Below, piece by piece: positions 53,106 through 63,123 of a stretch of DNA of 64,000 bases. Made by a program: the position numbers and the translations under genes. Numbering within the stretch: position 1 is the stretch's first letter; each line of letters begins with the position of its first letter. The notes beneath the pieces are model-generated. The model made no database searches. It had not been told where the DNA came from and saw nothing but the letters and a program-made list of their open reading frames with translations. The stretch lies in assembly GCF_041321145.1 (NCBI RefSeq), contig NZ_JBGGWA010000001.1, forward strand, positions 1-64,000, read 5' to 3'. Source of the DNA: Paraburkholderia sp041321145 (GTDB taxonomy: Bacteria > Pseudomonadota > Gammaproteobacteria > Burkholderiales > Burkholderiaceae).

Positions 53106-56100
53106 AGCGTGAAGATCCAGCACAAGCAACGTCGCAAGCCCATACGAGCGCCACCACCGGCAGCGCCGCCAAAGCACGTTCGCATCGGCGCGGCAAACCC
53201 GCCGCCCTGAGCGACGATCCGCTCTGGTACAAAGACGCGATCATTTATCAGGTGCACATCAAGTCGTTCTTCGACGCGAATAATGACGGCGTGGGCGATT
53301 TTCCGGGCCTGATCGCGAAGCTCGATTACATTGCCGAACTCGGTGTGAATGCGATCTGGCTGCTGCCGTTCTATCCGTCGCCGCGCCGCGACGACGGCTA
53401 CGACATCGCCGATTACCGCAACGTGCATGCGGACTACGGCCAGCTGTCCGACGTGAAGCGCTTCATTCAGGAAGCGCACGCGCGTGGCATTCGCGTGATT
53501 ACCGAACTGGTGATCAACCACACGTCGGATCAGCACCCGTGGTTTCAGCGCGCGCGCCGCGCCAAGCCGGGATCGAATCATCGCAACTACTACGTGTGGT
53601 CCGATACCGATCAGAAGTACCAGGAAACGCGGATCATCTTCATCGATTCGGAACCGTCGAACTGGACGCATGATCCGGTCGCGGGCGCTTACTATTGGCA
53701 CCGTTTCTATTCGCACCAGCCCGACTTGAACTTCGACAATCCGGCCGTGCTGAAGGAAGTGCTGCAGGTGATGCGCTTCTGGCTCGACATGGGCATCGAC
53801 GGGCTGCGGCTCGATGCGGTGCCGTATCTGGTGGAACGTGAAGGCACCAACAACGAGAACCTGCCTGAAACGCACGCGGTGCTGAAGAAAATCCGCGCGA
53901 CCATCGACGCCGAATATCCGAACCGGATGCTGCTTGCCGAAGCAAACCAGTGGCCGGAAGACGTGAAAGAATATTTCGGCGACGAAGACGAATGCCACAT
54001 GGCATTCCACTTTCCGTTGATGCCGCGCATCTATATGTCGATTGCAAGCGAGGATCGCTTTCCGATCACCGACATCATGCGGCAAACGCCGGATTTGGCC
54101 GAGTCGAACCAATGGGCGATTTTCCTGCGCAATCACGACGAACTGACGCTGGAAATGGTCACGGATTCCGAGCGCGATTATCTATGGAACACGTACGCAA
54201 GCGATCGCCGCGCGCGGCTGAACCTCGGCATTCGCCGGCGCCTCGCGCCGCTGATGGAGCGCGATCGACGGCGCATCGAGCTGATCAATTCGCTGCTCCT
54301 GTCCATGCCTGGCACACCCGTGATCTATTACGGCGACGAGCTCGGCATGGGCGACAACATCCACCTCGGCGACCGCGACGGCGTACGCACGCCGATGCAA
54401 TGGTCGTCGGATCGCAACGGCGGCTTTTCGCGCGCCGATCCTGAACAACTGGTGCTGCCGCCGGTGATGGGCTCGCTGTATGGCTTCGATGCGGTCAACG
54501 TCGAAGCGCAAAGCCGCGATCCGCATTCGCTGCTGAACTGGACGCGGCGCATGCTCGCCACGCGCCGCGCGAAGCAAACCTTCGGACGCGGCACGATCCG
54601 CTTCCTGAAGCCGGAAAACCGCAAGATTCTCGCGTATCTGCGCGAGATGCCGGGCGAGCCGCCGATTTTGTGCGTGGCGAATCTGTCGCGCGCACCGCAA
54701 GCGGTCGAACTCGATCTATCCGAATTCAATGGCTCGGTGCCGATCGAAATGACCGCCGATTCGGTGTTCCCGGCGATCGGCCAGCTGACTTATCTGCTGA
54801 CCTTCCCGCCCTACGGCTTCCTGTGGTTCATGCTGTGCGAAGGCGGCCAGCGTCCGACGTGGGCCCAGGCACATTCGGAACCGCTGCCGGAATTCGTCAC
54901 GATCGTGATCCGCGAAGGCCAGGTCGGCCCGACCCCGGAGAACGTGCGCCTGCTCGAATCCGAAGTGTTGCCGTCGTGGCTGAGCCGGCGCCGCTGGTTT
55001 GCATCGAAGGATCAGAAGATGCATGCGGTGCGCCTTGCCGCGCTCACTACGATTCCGAACGGCGGCTTCGCCTTCACTGAAATCGAAGCGGACGTCGGCG
55101 ATCACACCGAACGCTATGTCGTGCCGATCGCGATCACGTGGGGCGGCGAAACGACCTTCCCGCTGTTCATGCAACTGGCGCTGGCACGCGTGCGCCGCGG
55201 CCGCAACGTCGGCCATCTGACGGACGCTTTCGCGCTGCCGATCTTCGCCCATGGCGTGCTGCGCAAGCTGCGCGAACGCGCCGTCGTGACGACCGTGCAG
55301 AAGAGCGACATCAACTTCATTCCGACCGAGCGTTTCGCCGAACTCGACGATCTCGGCGAGCGGCCCGAAATCCGCTGGCTGGCGGCCGAACAAAGCAACA
55401 GCTCGCTGATCATCGCCGATGCGGCAGTGTTGAAGCTGGTCCGTCGTCTGGTGAGCGGCATTCATCCGGAAGCGGAAATCAGCCGCTATCTGACCCAGCT
55501 CGGCTACGCGAATACCGCGCCGCTGTATGGTGAAGTGGTGCGCGTCGATCCCGAAGGCGTGCCGCATACGCTCGCCATCTTGCAAGGCTATATCGACAAT
55601 CAGGGCGACGCCTGGAACTGGTCGCTCGACTATCTGCGCCGCTCGGTGGACGAGCTCGCCATCGCCGTCGATACGGAAGCGCCATCGCCGGATCGCGACA
55701 ACGAAGCGATTCTCGTGGAAGGCTACAGCGCGCTGGCGGGCATCATCGGCAGGCGGCTTGGCGAATTGCACGTGGCACTCGCGTCGCCTTCCGACGACCC
55801 GGCGTTCGCGCCGGAACCCGCCAGTGCCAAGCAGGTGAAGGCGTGGGTCGACGGTACGCAATCCATGCTCGCCGGCGCGCTAGATCTGCTCGCGCCGCGC
55901 GTCGAGCAGATGAGCGATCCGGACACCAAAGCGTTGGCACAAAGCCTGATCGACCGCCGCGCCGCGCTGGTCAACGCCGTCGGCAAGCTGGTGTCGGGCG
56001 ATGCGGGCGCCCTGCGTACGCGCATTCACGGCGACTTCCATCTGGGTCAGGTGCTGGTGGCGCAAGGCGACGCGTATCTGATCGACTTTGAAGGCGAGCC

Positions 56101-56548
56101 CGCGCGCACGCTCGAAGAGCGGCGCCAGAAGTCGAGCCCGTTGCGCGACGTGGCCGGGTTGATGCGCTCGCTGTCGTATGCGAGCGCGGCAGCGCAATCC
56201 ACCATGGAAAGCGCGCCGCAACAAACCGCCGACCGCAAGCGCGCGCTGTTCGACCGCTTCCGCGTGCACGCCACGGAAACGTTCTTAAAAGAGTACCGCG
56301 TCGCCGTTGCAACCGCTGAACGGCCGTTGGTGGCGTCGGAGGCAGAACAGGCCTTGCTTGATCTGTTCCTGATCGAGAAAGCCGCCTACGAAATCCGTTA
56401 CGAAGCGGCCAACCGCCCGACGTGGCTCAGTTTGCCGGTACGCGGCCTCGCCGCGCTCGCCAGCCGGTTGCTCGGCGATACCGGCACGCCGCAGCACGAT
56501 CCATCCTCCCACGCACCGCCTAATCCGGCCGAGGGCGACTATGAGTGA
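53102..56548 (+). CDS. treS: Trehalose synthase / maltokinase fusion (TreS-Pep2)
   Basis: A 1148-aa bifunctional protein. The N-terminal TreS part (to about residue 560) isomerises trehalose and maltose; nucleophile D238 (GLRLDAVPYL) and acid E280 (LLAEANQWPED). The C-terminal part is the maltokinase Pep2, with IHGDFHLGQVLVAQGD and YLIDFEGEP as the phosphotransferase motifs, making maltose-1-phosphate for GlgE. ATGA overlap with glgE and an 8-nt overlap with glgB show tight coupling. Confidence 0.97.
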   Translation: MKREDPAQATSQAHTSATTGSAAKARSHRRGKPAALSDDPLWYKDAIIYQVHIKSFFDANNDGVGDFPGLIAKLDYIAELGVNAIWLLPFYPSPRRDDGYDIADYRNVHADYGQLSDVKRFIQEAHARGIRVITELVINHTSDQHPWFQRARRAKPGSNHRNYYVWSDTDQKYQETRIIFIDSEPSNWTHDPVAGAYYWHRFYSHQPDLNFDNPAVLKEVLQVMRFWLDMGIDGLRLDAVPYLVEREGTNNENLPETHAVLKKIRATIDAEYPNRMLLAEANQWPEDVKEYFGDEDECHMAFHFPLMPRIYMSIASEDRFPITDIMRQTPDLAESNQWAIFLRNHDELTLEMVTDSERDYLWNTYASDRRARLNLGIRRRLAPLMERDRRRIELINSLLLSMPGTPVIYYGDELGMGDNIHLGDRDGVRTPMQWSSDRNGGFSRADPEQLVLPPVMGSLYGFDAVNVEAQSRDPHSLLNWTRRMLATRRAKQTFGRGTIRFLKPENRKILAYLREMPGEPPILCVANLSRAPQAVELDLSEFNGSVPIEMTADSVFPAIGQLTYLLTFPPYGFLWFMLCEGGQRPTWAQAHSEPLPEFVTIVIREGQVGPTPENVRLLESEVLPSWLSRRRWFASKDQKMHAVRLAALTTIPNGGFAFTEIEADVGDHTERYVVPIAITWGGETTFPLFMQLALARVRRGRNVGHLTDAFALPIFAHGVLRKLRERAVVTTVQKSDINFIPTERFAELDDLGERPEIRWLAAEQSNSSLIIADAAVLKLVRRLVSGIHPEAEISRYLTQLGYANTAPLYGEVVRVDPEGVPHTLAILQGYIDNQGDAWNWSLDYLRRSVDELAIAVDTEAPSPDRDNEAILVEGYSALAGIIGRRLGELHVALASPSDDPAFAPEPASAKQVKAWVDGTQSMLAGALDLLAPRVEQMSDPDTKALAQSLIDRRAALVNAVGKLVSGDAGALRTRIHGDFHLGQVLVAQGDAYLIDFEGEPARTLEERRQKSSPLRDVAGLMRSLSYASAAAQSTMESAPQQTADRKRALFDRFRVHATETFLKEYRVAVATAERPLVASEAEQALLDLFLIEKAAYEIRYEAANRPTWLSLPVRGLAALASRLLGDTGTPQHDPSSHAPPNPAEGDYE

Positions 56549-58751
56549 ACATGATCCGGCCGCAGGCCTCCAGCCACTCGAGATCGACGCGCTCGTCGAA
56601 GCGCGTCACCCCGATCCTTTTTCGCAGCTCGGGCTGCATCAAACGGACGCGGGTCCGGTGGTGCGCGCGTTGCTGCCGAACGCCTCGCATGTCACCGTTA
56701 TTTCCCGCGCGGACGGCGCGACACTTGGCGAACTCGAACAGCTCAGGCCGGGGCTGTTTGCCGGCCGCGTGACGTCGGCGGCGCCTTATCGCCTGCGCAT
56801 CGACTGGCACGGCACCGTGCAGGAAATCGAGGACACGTATTCGTTCGGCGCCGTTCTCGGCGACGAGCCCCTGGGGCGTCTCGCCGGCGGCGACCCCTAT
56901 GCCGTGCTCGAATGTCTCGGCTCGCGTCCCATGGAAGTGGACGGCGTGCCGGGCGTGCGCTTTGCCGTATGGGCGCCGAATGCGCGGCGCGTGTCGGTGG
57001 TCGGCGACTTCAATGCGTGGGACGGCCGCCGTCATCCGATGCGGTTGCGTCATCAGGCCGGCGTGTGGGAACTGTTCGTGCCGCGCGTCGGTGCGGGCAC
57101 ACGCTACAAATACGAGCTGCTGTCCCGCGACGGCCACCCGCTGCCGTTGAAGGCCGATCCGTGTGCAATGCAAACGGAAAAGCCGCCGGGCACCGCCTCA
57201 GTGGTCGCGCATGTCGACGAGATCGAACAGTTTCAATGGACCGATCACGACTGGATCCAGTCGCGCGCAGACAAGCAGACGCCGCGCGCGCCGATCTCGA
57301 TCTACGAAGTGCATGCCGAATCGTGGCTGCGCGTCGCCGAAGAAGGTCAGCGCGGTCTCACCTGGGAAGAACTCGCCGAGCGATTGATTCCGTACGCGAA
57401 AAGCATGGGCTTCACCCACGTCGAGTTCATGCCGATCGCCGAGCATCCGTTCGGCGGTTCGTGGGGGTATCAGCCTTTAGGGCAATTCGCGCCGTCCGCG
57501 CGCTTCGGCAAGCCCGAGCAGTTCGCCGCGTTCGTCAACAAGGCACACGAGGCGGGCCTCGGCGTGATTCTCGACTGGGTGCCGGCGCACTTTCCGAACG
57601 ACGCGCACGGTTTGATCGACTTCGACGGCACGCCGCTCTATGAGCACGCCGATCCGCGCGAAGGCTATCACCAGGACTGGAACACGATGATCTACAACCT
57701 CGGCCGCAACGAGGTGAGCGCGTTCCTGGTGGCATCGGGCCTGGCGTGGTTGAAGCGCTATCACGTCGACGCGCTACGCGTGGACGCGGTCGCCTCGATG
57801 CTGTATCGCGACTATTCGCGCGCCGCCGATCAGTGGGTACCGAATATCTATGGCGGACGGGAAAACCTCGAATCGATCGCGTTTCTGAAGCGGTTGAATC
57901 ACGAGGTCGGCTATGTGCCGGGCGTGCCGGGCGCGATCACGATCGCCGAAGAGTCGACGGCGTGGCCTGGCGTGACGGCGCGCGTCGAAGACGGCGGCCT
58001 CGGTTTTCAGTTCAAGTGGAACATGGGCTGGATGCACGACACGCTGCACTACATGGAAGAAAATCCGGTCTACCGCCAATACCATCACCACATGATGACG
58101 TTCGGCATGGTGTACGCGTATTCCGAGCGCTTCGTGCTGCCGCTTTCGCACGACGAAGTGGTGCACGGCAAGGGCTCGCTGCTCGGCAAGATGCCCGGCG
58201 ACAGATGGCAGAAGTTCGCCAACCTGCGCGCGTACTTCGGTTTCATGTGGACGCATCCCGGCAAGAAGCTGCTCTTTATGGGCGGCGAATTCGGCCAGAT
58301 GGCGGAATTCGATCACGACACGTCGCCGCATTGGCATCTGCTCGACGACCCGAACCATCACGGTGTGCAGAAGCTGGTGCGCGACCTGAACCATCTGTAT
58401 ATCGAGGAGCCCGCGCTGCATTTGCTCGACAGCGAGCCGGGCGGCTTCGAATGGCTGATCGGCGACGACAGCGGCAACAGCGTGTATGCCTACCGGCGCA
58501 CCGACGGCGCGGGCCGCGAACTGGTGGTGGTGTGCAATATGACGCCGGTGCCGCGGGTCGGCTACCGGATGGGGATGCCGCGCGGCGGCCGCTGGGCCGA
58601 AGTGCTGAATACGGATGCCGGTGTGTACGGCGGCTCGAACATGGGCAACGGCGGCCTGATTCACACCGACGAAATCTCGAGCCACGGCAGGCCGCATTCC
58701 GCCGCGCTGACATTGCCGCCTTTGGCGACGATCGTGCTACGCGCCGATTGA
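56541..58751 (+). CDS. glgB: 1,4-alpha-glucan branching enzyme GlgB
   Basis: Adds alpha-1,6 branches to glucan. A 736-aa protein with two N-terminal CBM48-type modules (FAVWAPNARRVSVVGDFNAW in the second) and a GH13 core with nucleophile D415 (LRVDAVASML) and acid E470 (ITIAEESTAWP). The start overlaps treS by 8 nt. Length matches the E. coli enzyme. Confidence 0.97.
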   Translation: MSEHDPAAGLQPLEIDALVEARHPDPFSQLGLHQTDAGPVVRALLPNASHVTVISRADGATLGELEQLRPGLFAGRVTSAAPYRLRIDWHGTVQEIEDTYSFGAVLGDEPLGRLAGGDPYAVLECLGSRPMEVDGVPGVRFAVWAPNARRVSVVGDFNAWDGRRHPMRLRHQAGVWELFVPRVGAGTRYKYELLSRDGHPLPLKADPCAMQTEKPPGTASVVAHVDEIEQFQWTDHDWIQSRADKQTPRAPISIYEVHAESWLRVAEEGQRGLTWEELAERLIPYAKSMGFTHVEFMPIAEHPFGGSWGYQPLGQFAPSARFGKPEQFAAFVNKAHEAGLGVILDWVPAHFPNDAHGLIDFDGTPLYEHADPREGYHQDWNTMIYNLGRNEVSAFLVASGLAWLKRYHVDALRVDAVASMLYRDYSRAADQWVPNIYGGRENLESIAFLKRLNHEVGYVPGVPGAITIAEESTAWPGVTARVEDGGLGFQFKWNMGWMHDTLHYMEENPVYRQYHHHMMTFGMVYAYSERFVLPLSHDEVVHGKGSLLGKMPGDRWQKFANLRAYFGFMWTHPGKKLLFMGGEFGQMAEFDHDTSPHWHLLDDPNHHGVQKLVRDLNHLYIEEPALHLLDSEPGGFEWLIGDDSGNSVYAYRRTDGAGRELVVVCNMTPVPRVGYRMGMPRGGRWAEVLNTDAGVYGGSNMGNGGLIHTDEISSHGRPHSAALTLPPLATIVLRAD

Positions 58752-58848
58752 GAGAACTGCTGTAAGGCGAGCGCGCGGCCGGGACACCCCGCGCTCGTTG
58801 CATGAAGACCCACGAGAGCGTTCATAAATCAGAACAAGGAAGGGGAAC

Positions 58849-61068
58849 ATGTCGCATGCAATGCCCGACCGGCTTCTGCCCGGCTCGCCCTATCCGCTTG
58901 GCGCCAGTTGGGATGGCCTCGGTGTCAACTTTGCGGTGTTCTCGGCGAACGCACAGAAAATCGAGCTTTGCCTGTTCGATCCCACCGGTCGCAAGGAACT
59001 CAGGCGTTTCACGCTGCCTGAATGCACCGACGAAGTCTGGCACGGCTACTTGCCCAACGCGCATCCCGGCACGGCGTACGGCTTTCGCGCGCATGGGGCG
59101 TATCAGCCGCAGCATGGGCATCGCTTCAATCCGCACAAGCTGTTGCTCGATCCGTATGCGCGCAAACTGGTGGGGCAATTTCGCTGGTCAGATGCGCTGT
59201 TCGGCTATCGCGTGCATTCGAATCGCGCCGACCTTTCCATCGACCGGCGCGATTCGGCACCGGCCATGCCGAAGTGCGTCGTGATCGACGAAGCATTCGA
59301 CTGGTCGCACGACAATCGCCCGAATGTGCCGTGGGGTGAAACCATTGTCTACGAGACGCATGTGCGCGGCGCGTCGATGCTGCGCGCCGATTTGCGCCAG
59401 CATGAACGCGGCACGTTCTCCGCGCTGGCGTCGCCGGAATTCATCGAGCATTTGCTGAAGCTCGGCGTGACCGCCGTGGAATTGCTGCCGGTGCATGCGT
59501 TTCTGAACGACCGCTTTCTGGTGGCGCGCGGCTTGCACAACTACTGGGGTTACAACACTGCGGCATTTTTTGCACCGGAGCCGTCGTATCTGAGCACACA
59601 CAGGCTCGACGAAATGCGCATCGCCGTGCGCCAATTGCACGCGGCCGGCGTCGAAGTGATTCTCGACGTGGTCTACAACCACACTTGCGAAGGCAACGAG
59701 ATGGGGCCGACCATCTCGTGGCGCGGCCTCGACAACGCAAGCTACTACCGCCTGATTCCCGGCGACGAACGCCACCATATCAACGACACCGGCTGCGGCA
59801 ATACCGTGAATCTGCCGCATCCGCGCGTGCTGCAAATGGTGATGGATTCGCTGCGCTACTGGTCGACGGCATTCAATATCGACGGTTTCCGTTTCGATCT
59901 CGGCGTGACGCTCGGCCGCGAGCAACACGGTTTCGACCCCGGCTCCGGTTTTTTCGACGCGTTGCGCCAGGACCCGATCCTGTCGCAACGCAAGCTGATT
60001 TCAGAGCCATGGGACATCGGCCCGGGCGGCTATCAGCTCGGCAATCATCCGCCCGGCTTCGGCGAGTGGAACGACCGGTTTCGCGACACCGTGCGCCGCT
60101 TCTGGCGCGGCGACGCAGGGCTGCGGCCCGATCTGGCCGCGCGTCTCACCGGCTCGGCCGATCTGTTCAACCGGCGCTTCAGGAAACCGTGGGCATCGGT
60201 CAATTTTGTCACGTCGCATGACGGTTTTACGCTCGCCGACGTCGCCGCGTATGAGCACAAGCATAACGAGGCGAATCGCGAGGACAACAACGACGGTCAC
60301 AACGAAAACTGCAGCCGCAATTGGGGCGTCGAAGGGCCGGCCGACGATCCGGTCATACTCGAAACCCGCAAACGCGTGGCCCGCTCGCTGATCGCCACGC
60401 TACTCATGGCACTCGGCACGCCAATGGTGCTGGCAGGCGACGAATCGCTGCGCACGCAGAACGGCAACAACAATGCGTACTGCCAGGATAACGAACTATC
60501 ATGGCTCGACTGGGCGCGCGCGGCATCGCCCGATGGCCGCCAGATGACCGCGTTCGTCGCACGCGTGATCGCGCTGCGCAAACAGCATCCGTTGCTGCGC
60601 GAGACGCGCTTTCTGTTCGGCGACCGCGAAGTGTTGCCGGGCCTGTTCGATGTCGGCTGGTTCGACGAACACGGCGACCCGCTCACCATCGAAGCCTGGC
60701 AGGATCCCGAAGGCCGCGCGTTCACGCTGCGGCGCGCAGGTCCAGGCTTGAATGGCGAAACGGAAGTATTGTTGATGATGCTCAACGCAGCCGAGGAAAC
60801 GCTGCGGTTTACGCCTCCCGCACCGCACCTGGAATGGCATGTGCTGTTAGACACTGCGGGACCGGAAAGCGCGCCGCACCGGTTGGCGGTTTCAGAAGTC
60901 GAAGTGGCCGCGCATAGCCTCGTGATGATGGCCGCGCAACCGGTGGGCGAAGCGGATTGGCAGGCGGGCTGGAAGGCCGGCGCGCAGCATGGGCCACGGC
61001 TGCTGACTGCCCTGCCGCCCGATCCGGGTGCGCATCCGCCGCGCGGCGAAGCATCGCCAACCACGTAG
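58849..61068 (+). CDS. glgX: Glycogen debranching enzyme GlgX
   Basis: Hydrolyses alpha-1,6 branches of limit dextrins. A 739-aa isoamylase-type protein with an N-terminal CBM48 module (LGASWDGLGVNFAVFSANAQ), nucleophile D350 (GFRFDLGVTLG) and acid E386 (LISEPWDIGPGGYQ). AAGGAAGGGGAAC precedes the ATG. A 97-bp gap separates it from glgB, so it may have its own promoter. Confidence 0.96.
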   Translation: MSHAMPDRLLPGSPYPLGASWDGLGVNFAVFSANAQKIELCLFDPTGRKELRRFTLPECTDEVWHGYLPNAHPGTAYGFRAHGAYQPQHGHRFNPHKLLLDPYARKLVGQFRWSDALFGYRVHSNRADLSIDRRDSAPAMPKCVVIDEAFDWSHDNRPNVPWGETIVYETHVRGASMLRADLRQHERGTFSALASPEFIEHLLKLGVTAVELLPVHAFLNDRFLVARGLHNYWGYNTAAFFAPEPSYLSTHRLDEMRIAVRQLHAAGVEVILDVVYNHTCEGNEMGPTISWRGLDNASYYRLIPGDERHHINDTGCGNTVNLPHPRVLQMVMDSLRYWSTAFNIDGFRFDLGVTLGREQHGFDPGSGFFDALRQDPILSQRKLISEPWDIGPGGYQLGNHPPGFGEWNDRFRDTVRRFWRGDAGLRPDLAARLTGSADLFNRRFRKPWASVNFVTSHDGFTLADVAAYEHKHNEANREDNNDGHNENCSRNWGVEGPADDPVILETRKRVARSLIATLLMALGTPMVLAGDESLRTQNGNNNAYCQDNELSWLDWARAASPDGRQMTAFVARVIALRKQHPLLRETRFLFGDREVLPGLFDVGWFDEHGDPLTIEAWQDPEGRAFTLRRAGPGLNGETEVLLMMLNAAEETLRFTPPAPHLEWHVLLDTAGPESAPHRLAVSEVEVAAHSLVMMAAQPVGEADWQAGWKAGAQHGPRLLTALPPDPGAHPPRGEASPTT

Positions 61069-61106
61069 GCCGCACGTGCAGCATGGCAAGGCCGTGGCGT
61101 CGTGAC

Positions 61107-61132
61107 GCGTTGGGCATCCGCGTTGGGCATCC
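61107..61132 (+). repeat. 13-bp tandem duplication (GCGTTGGGCATCC x2)
   Basis: Two perfect adjacent copies followed by a partial third (GCATTGG) in the 135-bp gap between glgX and treZ. It probably arose by slippage. Confidence 0.8.
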
Positions 61133-61203
61133 GCATTGGCCAGCTTTAATACACGGGTCAAACGCAAGACGCAGCTTGAAAGCAAACCGAATGGTGACGA
61201 ATC

Positions 61204-63123
61204 ATGTCCGAAAGTCCGATTGATCCTCATGCGCATCATCACGCGCATTGCCTGCCGTTCGGCGCCCAGTTGCTGGGCGCCGCGGGCGCGAACCCGCGCA
61301 CCCGGTTTCGCTTCTGGGCGCCCTCGTGCAAGACCGTACAAGTGGCAATCGAAAACGGACCGGCTCAAGGCACGCACGAGATGACGCCGACCGCCAACGG
61401 CTGGTTCGAAACAACCGTCGATGGCGGCGCGGGCACGCTGTATCGCTTCCGGCTAGACGGTGAACATGCGGTGCCCGACCCTGCGTCGCGTTTCCAGCCC
61501 CAGGACGTGCACGGTCCAAGCGAAGTGATCGACCCGCGTGCGTATCGCTGGGAACATACGAACTGGCACAGCCGCCCGTGGGAAGAAACGGTCCTATACG
61601 AGTTGCACGTCGGCGCGATGGGCGGCTATGCGGGCGTGCAGAAACGTTTGCCGGCGCTCGCCGCCCTCGGCGTGACCGCCATCGAGTTGATGCCGTTGAA
61701 CGACTTTCCCGGCAAGCACAATTGGGGTTATGACGGCGTGCTGCCGTATGCGCCCGATTCGGCGTACGGGCGCCCCGAAGAACTGAAAGCGCTGATCGAC
61801 GCCGCGCACGGCCTCGGCCTGATGGTCTTTCTCGACGTGGTCTACAACCACTTCGGCCCGGAGGGCAACTATCTGCACGAATACGCCCGCTCTTTTTTCC
61901 GTGAAGGCACGCATACGCCGTGGGGTCCCGCGATAGACTTCGAGCGCAGCGAAGTCAGCGATTTCTTCACCGACAACGCCGTCTACTGGATCAACGAATA
62001 TCGCCTCGACGGGCTGCGTTTCGACGCGGTGCACGCCATCGACAATCATGCGTGGCTGCGTGAATTGTCCGACCATATCCGCGCGAAAGTGCAGCACGGC
62101 CGGCATGTGCATCTGGTGCTGGAAAACGAACACAACAGCGCAAGCCTGCTGGAAACGCATTTCAACGCGCAATGGAACGACGACGCGCATAACACCCTGC
62201 ATGTTCTGCTGACGGGCGAAACCGAAGGCTATTACCACGCGTATGAAGACCAGCCGATTCGCCGCCTCGCGCGCGTGTTGTCGGAGGGCTTCACGTACCA
62301 GGGCGAGCCGTCGCCGATTCACGACGGCGCGCCGCGCGGCGAATCGAGCAAGCATCTGCCGCCCACCTCGTTCGTGATGTTCTTGCAGAACCATGATCAG
62401 ATCGGCAACCGCGCATTCGGTGAGCGCCTGCGCAAGCTGACGTCGGACGATGCATTGCGCGCCGCCACCGGCTTGCTGTTGTTGTCCCCGCAAATCCCCC
62501 TGCTGTTCATGGACGAGGAATACGGCTCGACCCAGCCATTCCTGTTCTTCACCGACTACAGCGGCGATCTCGCCAACGCCGTCCGTGAAGGACGACGCCG
62601 CGAATTCGCGCGCTTTTCATCGTTCAACGACGAAAAACGGCGCGCGCAGATTCCCGATCCGAACGACGTGAAGACCTTTGCCGCGTCGTCCTCGCCTGAG
62701 CCTGCTCAGGCACCCGCACAAAACGACGACGCAAAAGACCGGCTCGACTGGATGCACTTCTACAAATCCGCGCTGGCCGTTCGAGCAAAGCTGATCACAC
62801 CGCGTCTGAAGCACGGCAAGGCACTCGACGCGACCGTGCTGACCGGTGAAACCGGCGGTGACGCCAATGCGCTGACTGCCCGCTGGAAACTCGGCGACGG
62901 CGAGACGTTGTCGATCGCATTGAATCTCTCGAAGGAGAGCGTGAGATTCCCCGATCTGCCCGCCGGCAAAGTGATTTTCGAAACGCCGCCGCGCGTGCGC
63001 GAGCAGATCGACGCCAAGGTGTTGCCGTCGAACGCGTTCGTCGCGTGGCTGACCGGCGACGTCAGCGACTATGCCATCGGCCACGATGCTCGCATCGCGG
63101 GCCAACAGGAGCGCCACACGTGA
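61204..63123 (+). CDS. treZ: Malto-oligosyltrehalose trehalohydrolase TreZ
   Basis: Releases trehalose from the ends of malto-oligosyltrehalose made by TreY. A 639-aa GH13 enzyme with an N-terminal carbohydrate module (RFRFWAPSCKTVQVAIENGP) and nucleophile D274 (LRFDAVHAID) and acid E307 (LVLENEHNS). The C-terminal part has a low-complexity Ala/Pro linker near residues 495-510. treY is expected downstream. Its stop overlaps the malQ start. Confidence 0.95.
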   Translation: MSESPIDPHAHHHAHCLPFGAQLLGAAGANPRTRFRFWAPSCKTVQVAIENGPAQGTHEMTPTANGWFETTVDGGAGTLYRFRLDGEHAVPDPASRFQPQDVHGPSEVIDPRAYRWEHTNWHSRPWEETVLYELHVGAMGGYAGVQKRLPALAALGVTAIELMPLNDFPGKHNWGYDGVLPYAPDSAYGRPEELKALIDAAHGLGLMVFLDVVYNHFGPEGNYLHEYARSFFREGTHTPWGPAIDFERSEVSDFFTDNAVYWINEYRLDGLRFDAVHAIDNHAWLRELSDHIRAKVQHGRHVHLVLENEHNSASLLETHFNAQWNDDAHNTLHVLLTGETEGYYHAYEDQPIRRLARVLSEGFTYQGEPSPIHDGAPRGESSKHLPPTSFVMFLQNHDQIGNRAFGERLRKLTSDDALRAATGLLLLSPQIPLLFMDEEYGSTQPFLFFTDYSGDLANAVREGRRREFARFSSFNDEKRRAQIPDPNDVKTFAASSSPEPAQAPAQNDDAKDRLDWMHFYKSALAVRAKLITPRLKHGKALDATVLTGETGGDANALTARWKLGDGETLSIALNLSKESVRFPDLPAGKVIFETPPRVREQIDAKVLPSNAFVAWLTGDVSDYAIGHDARIAGQQERHT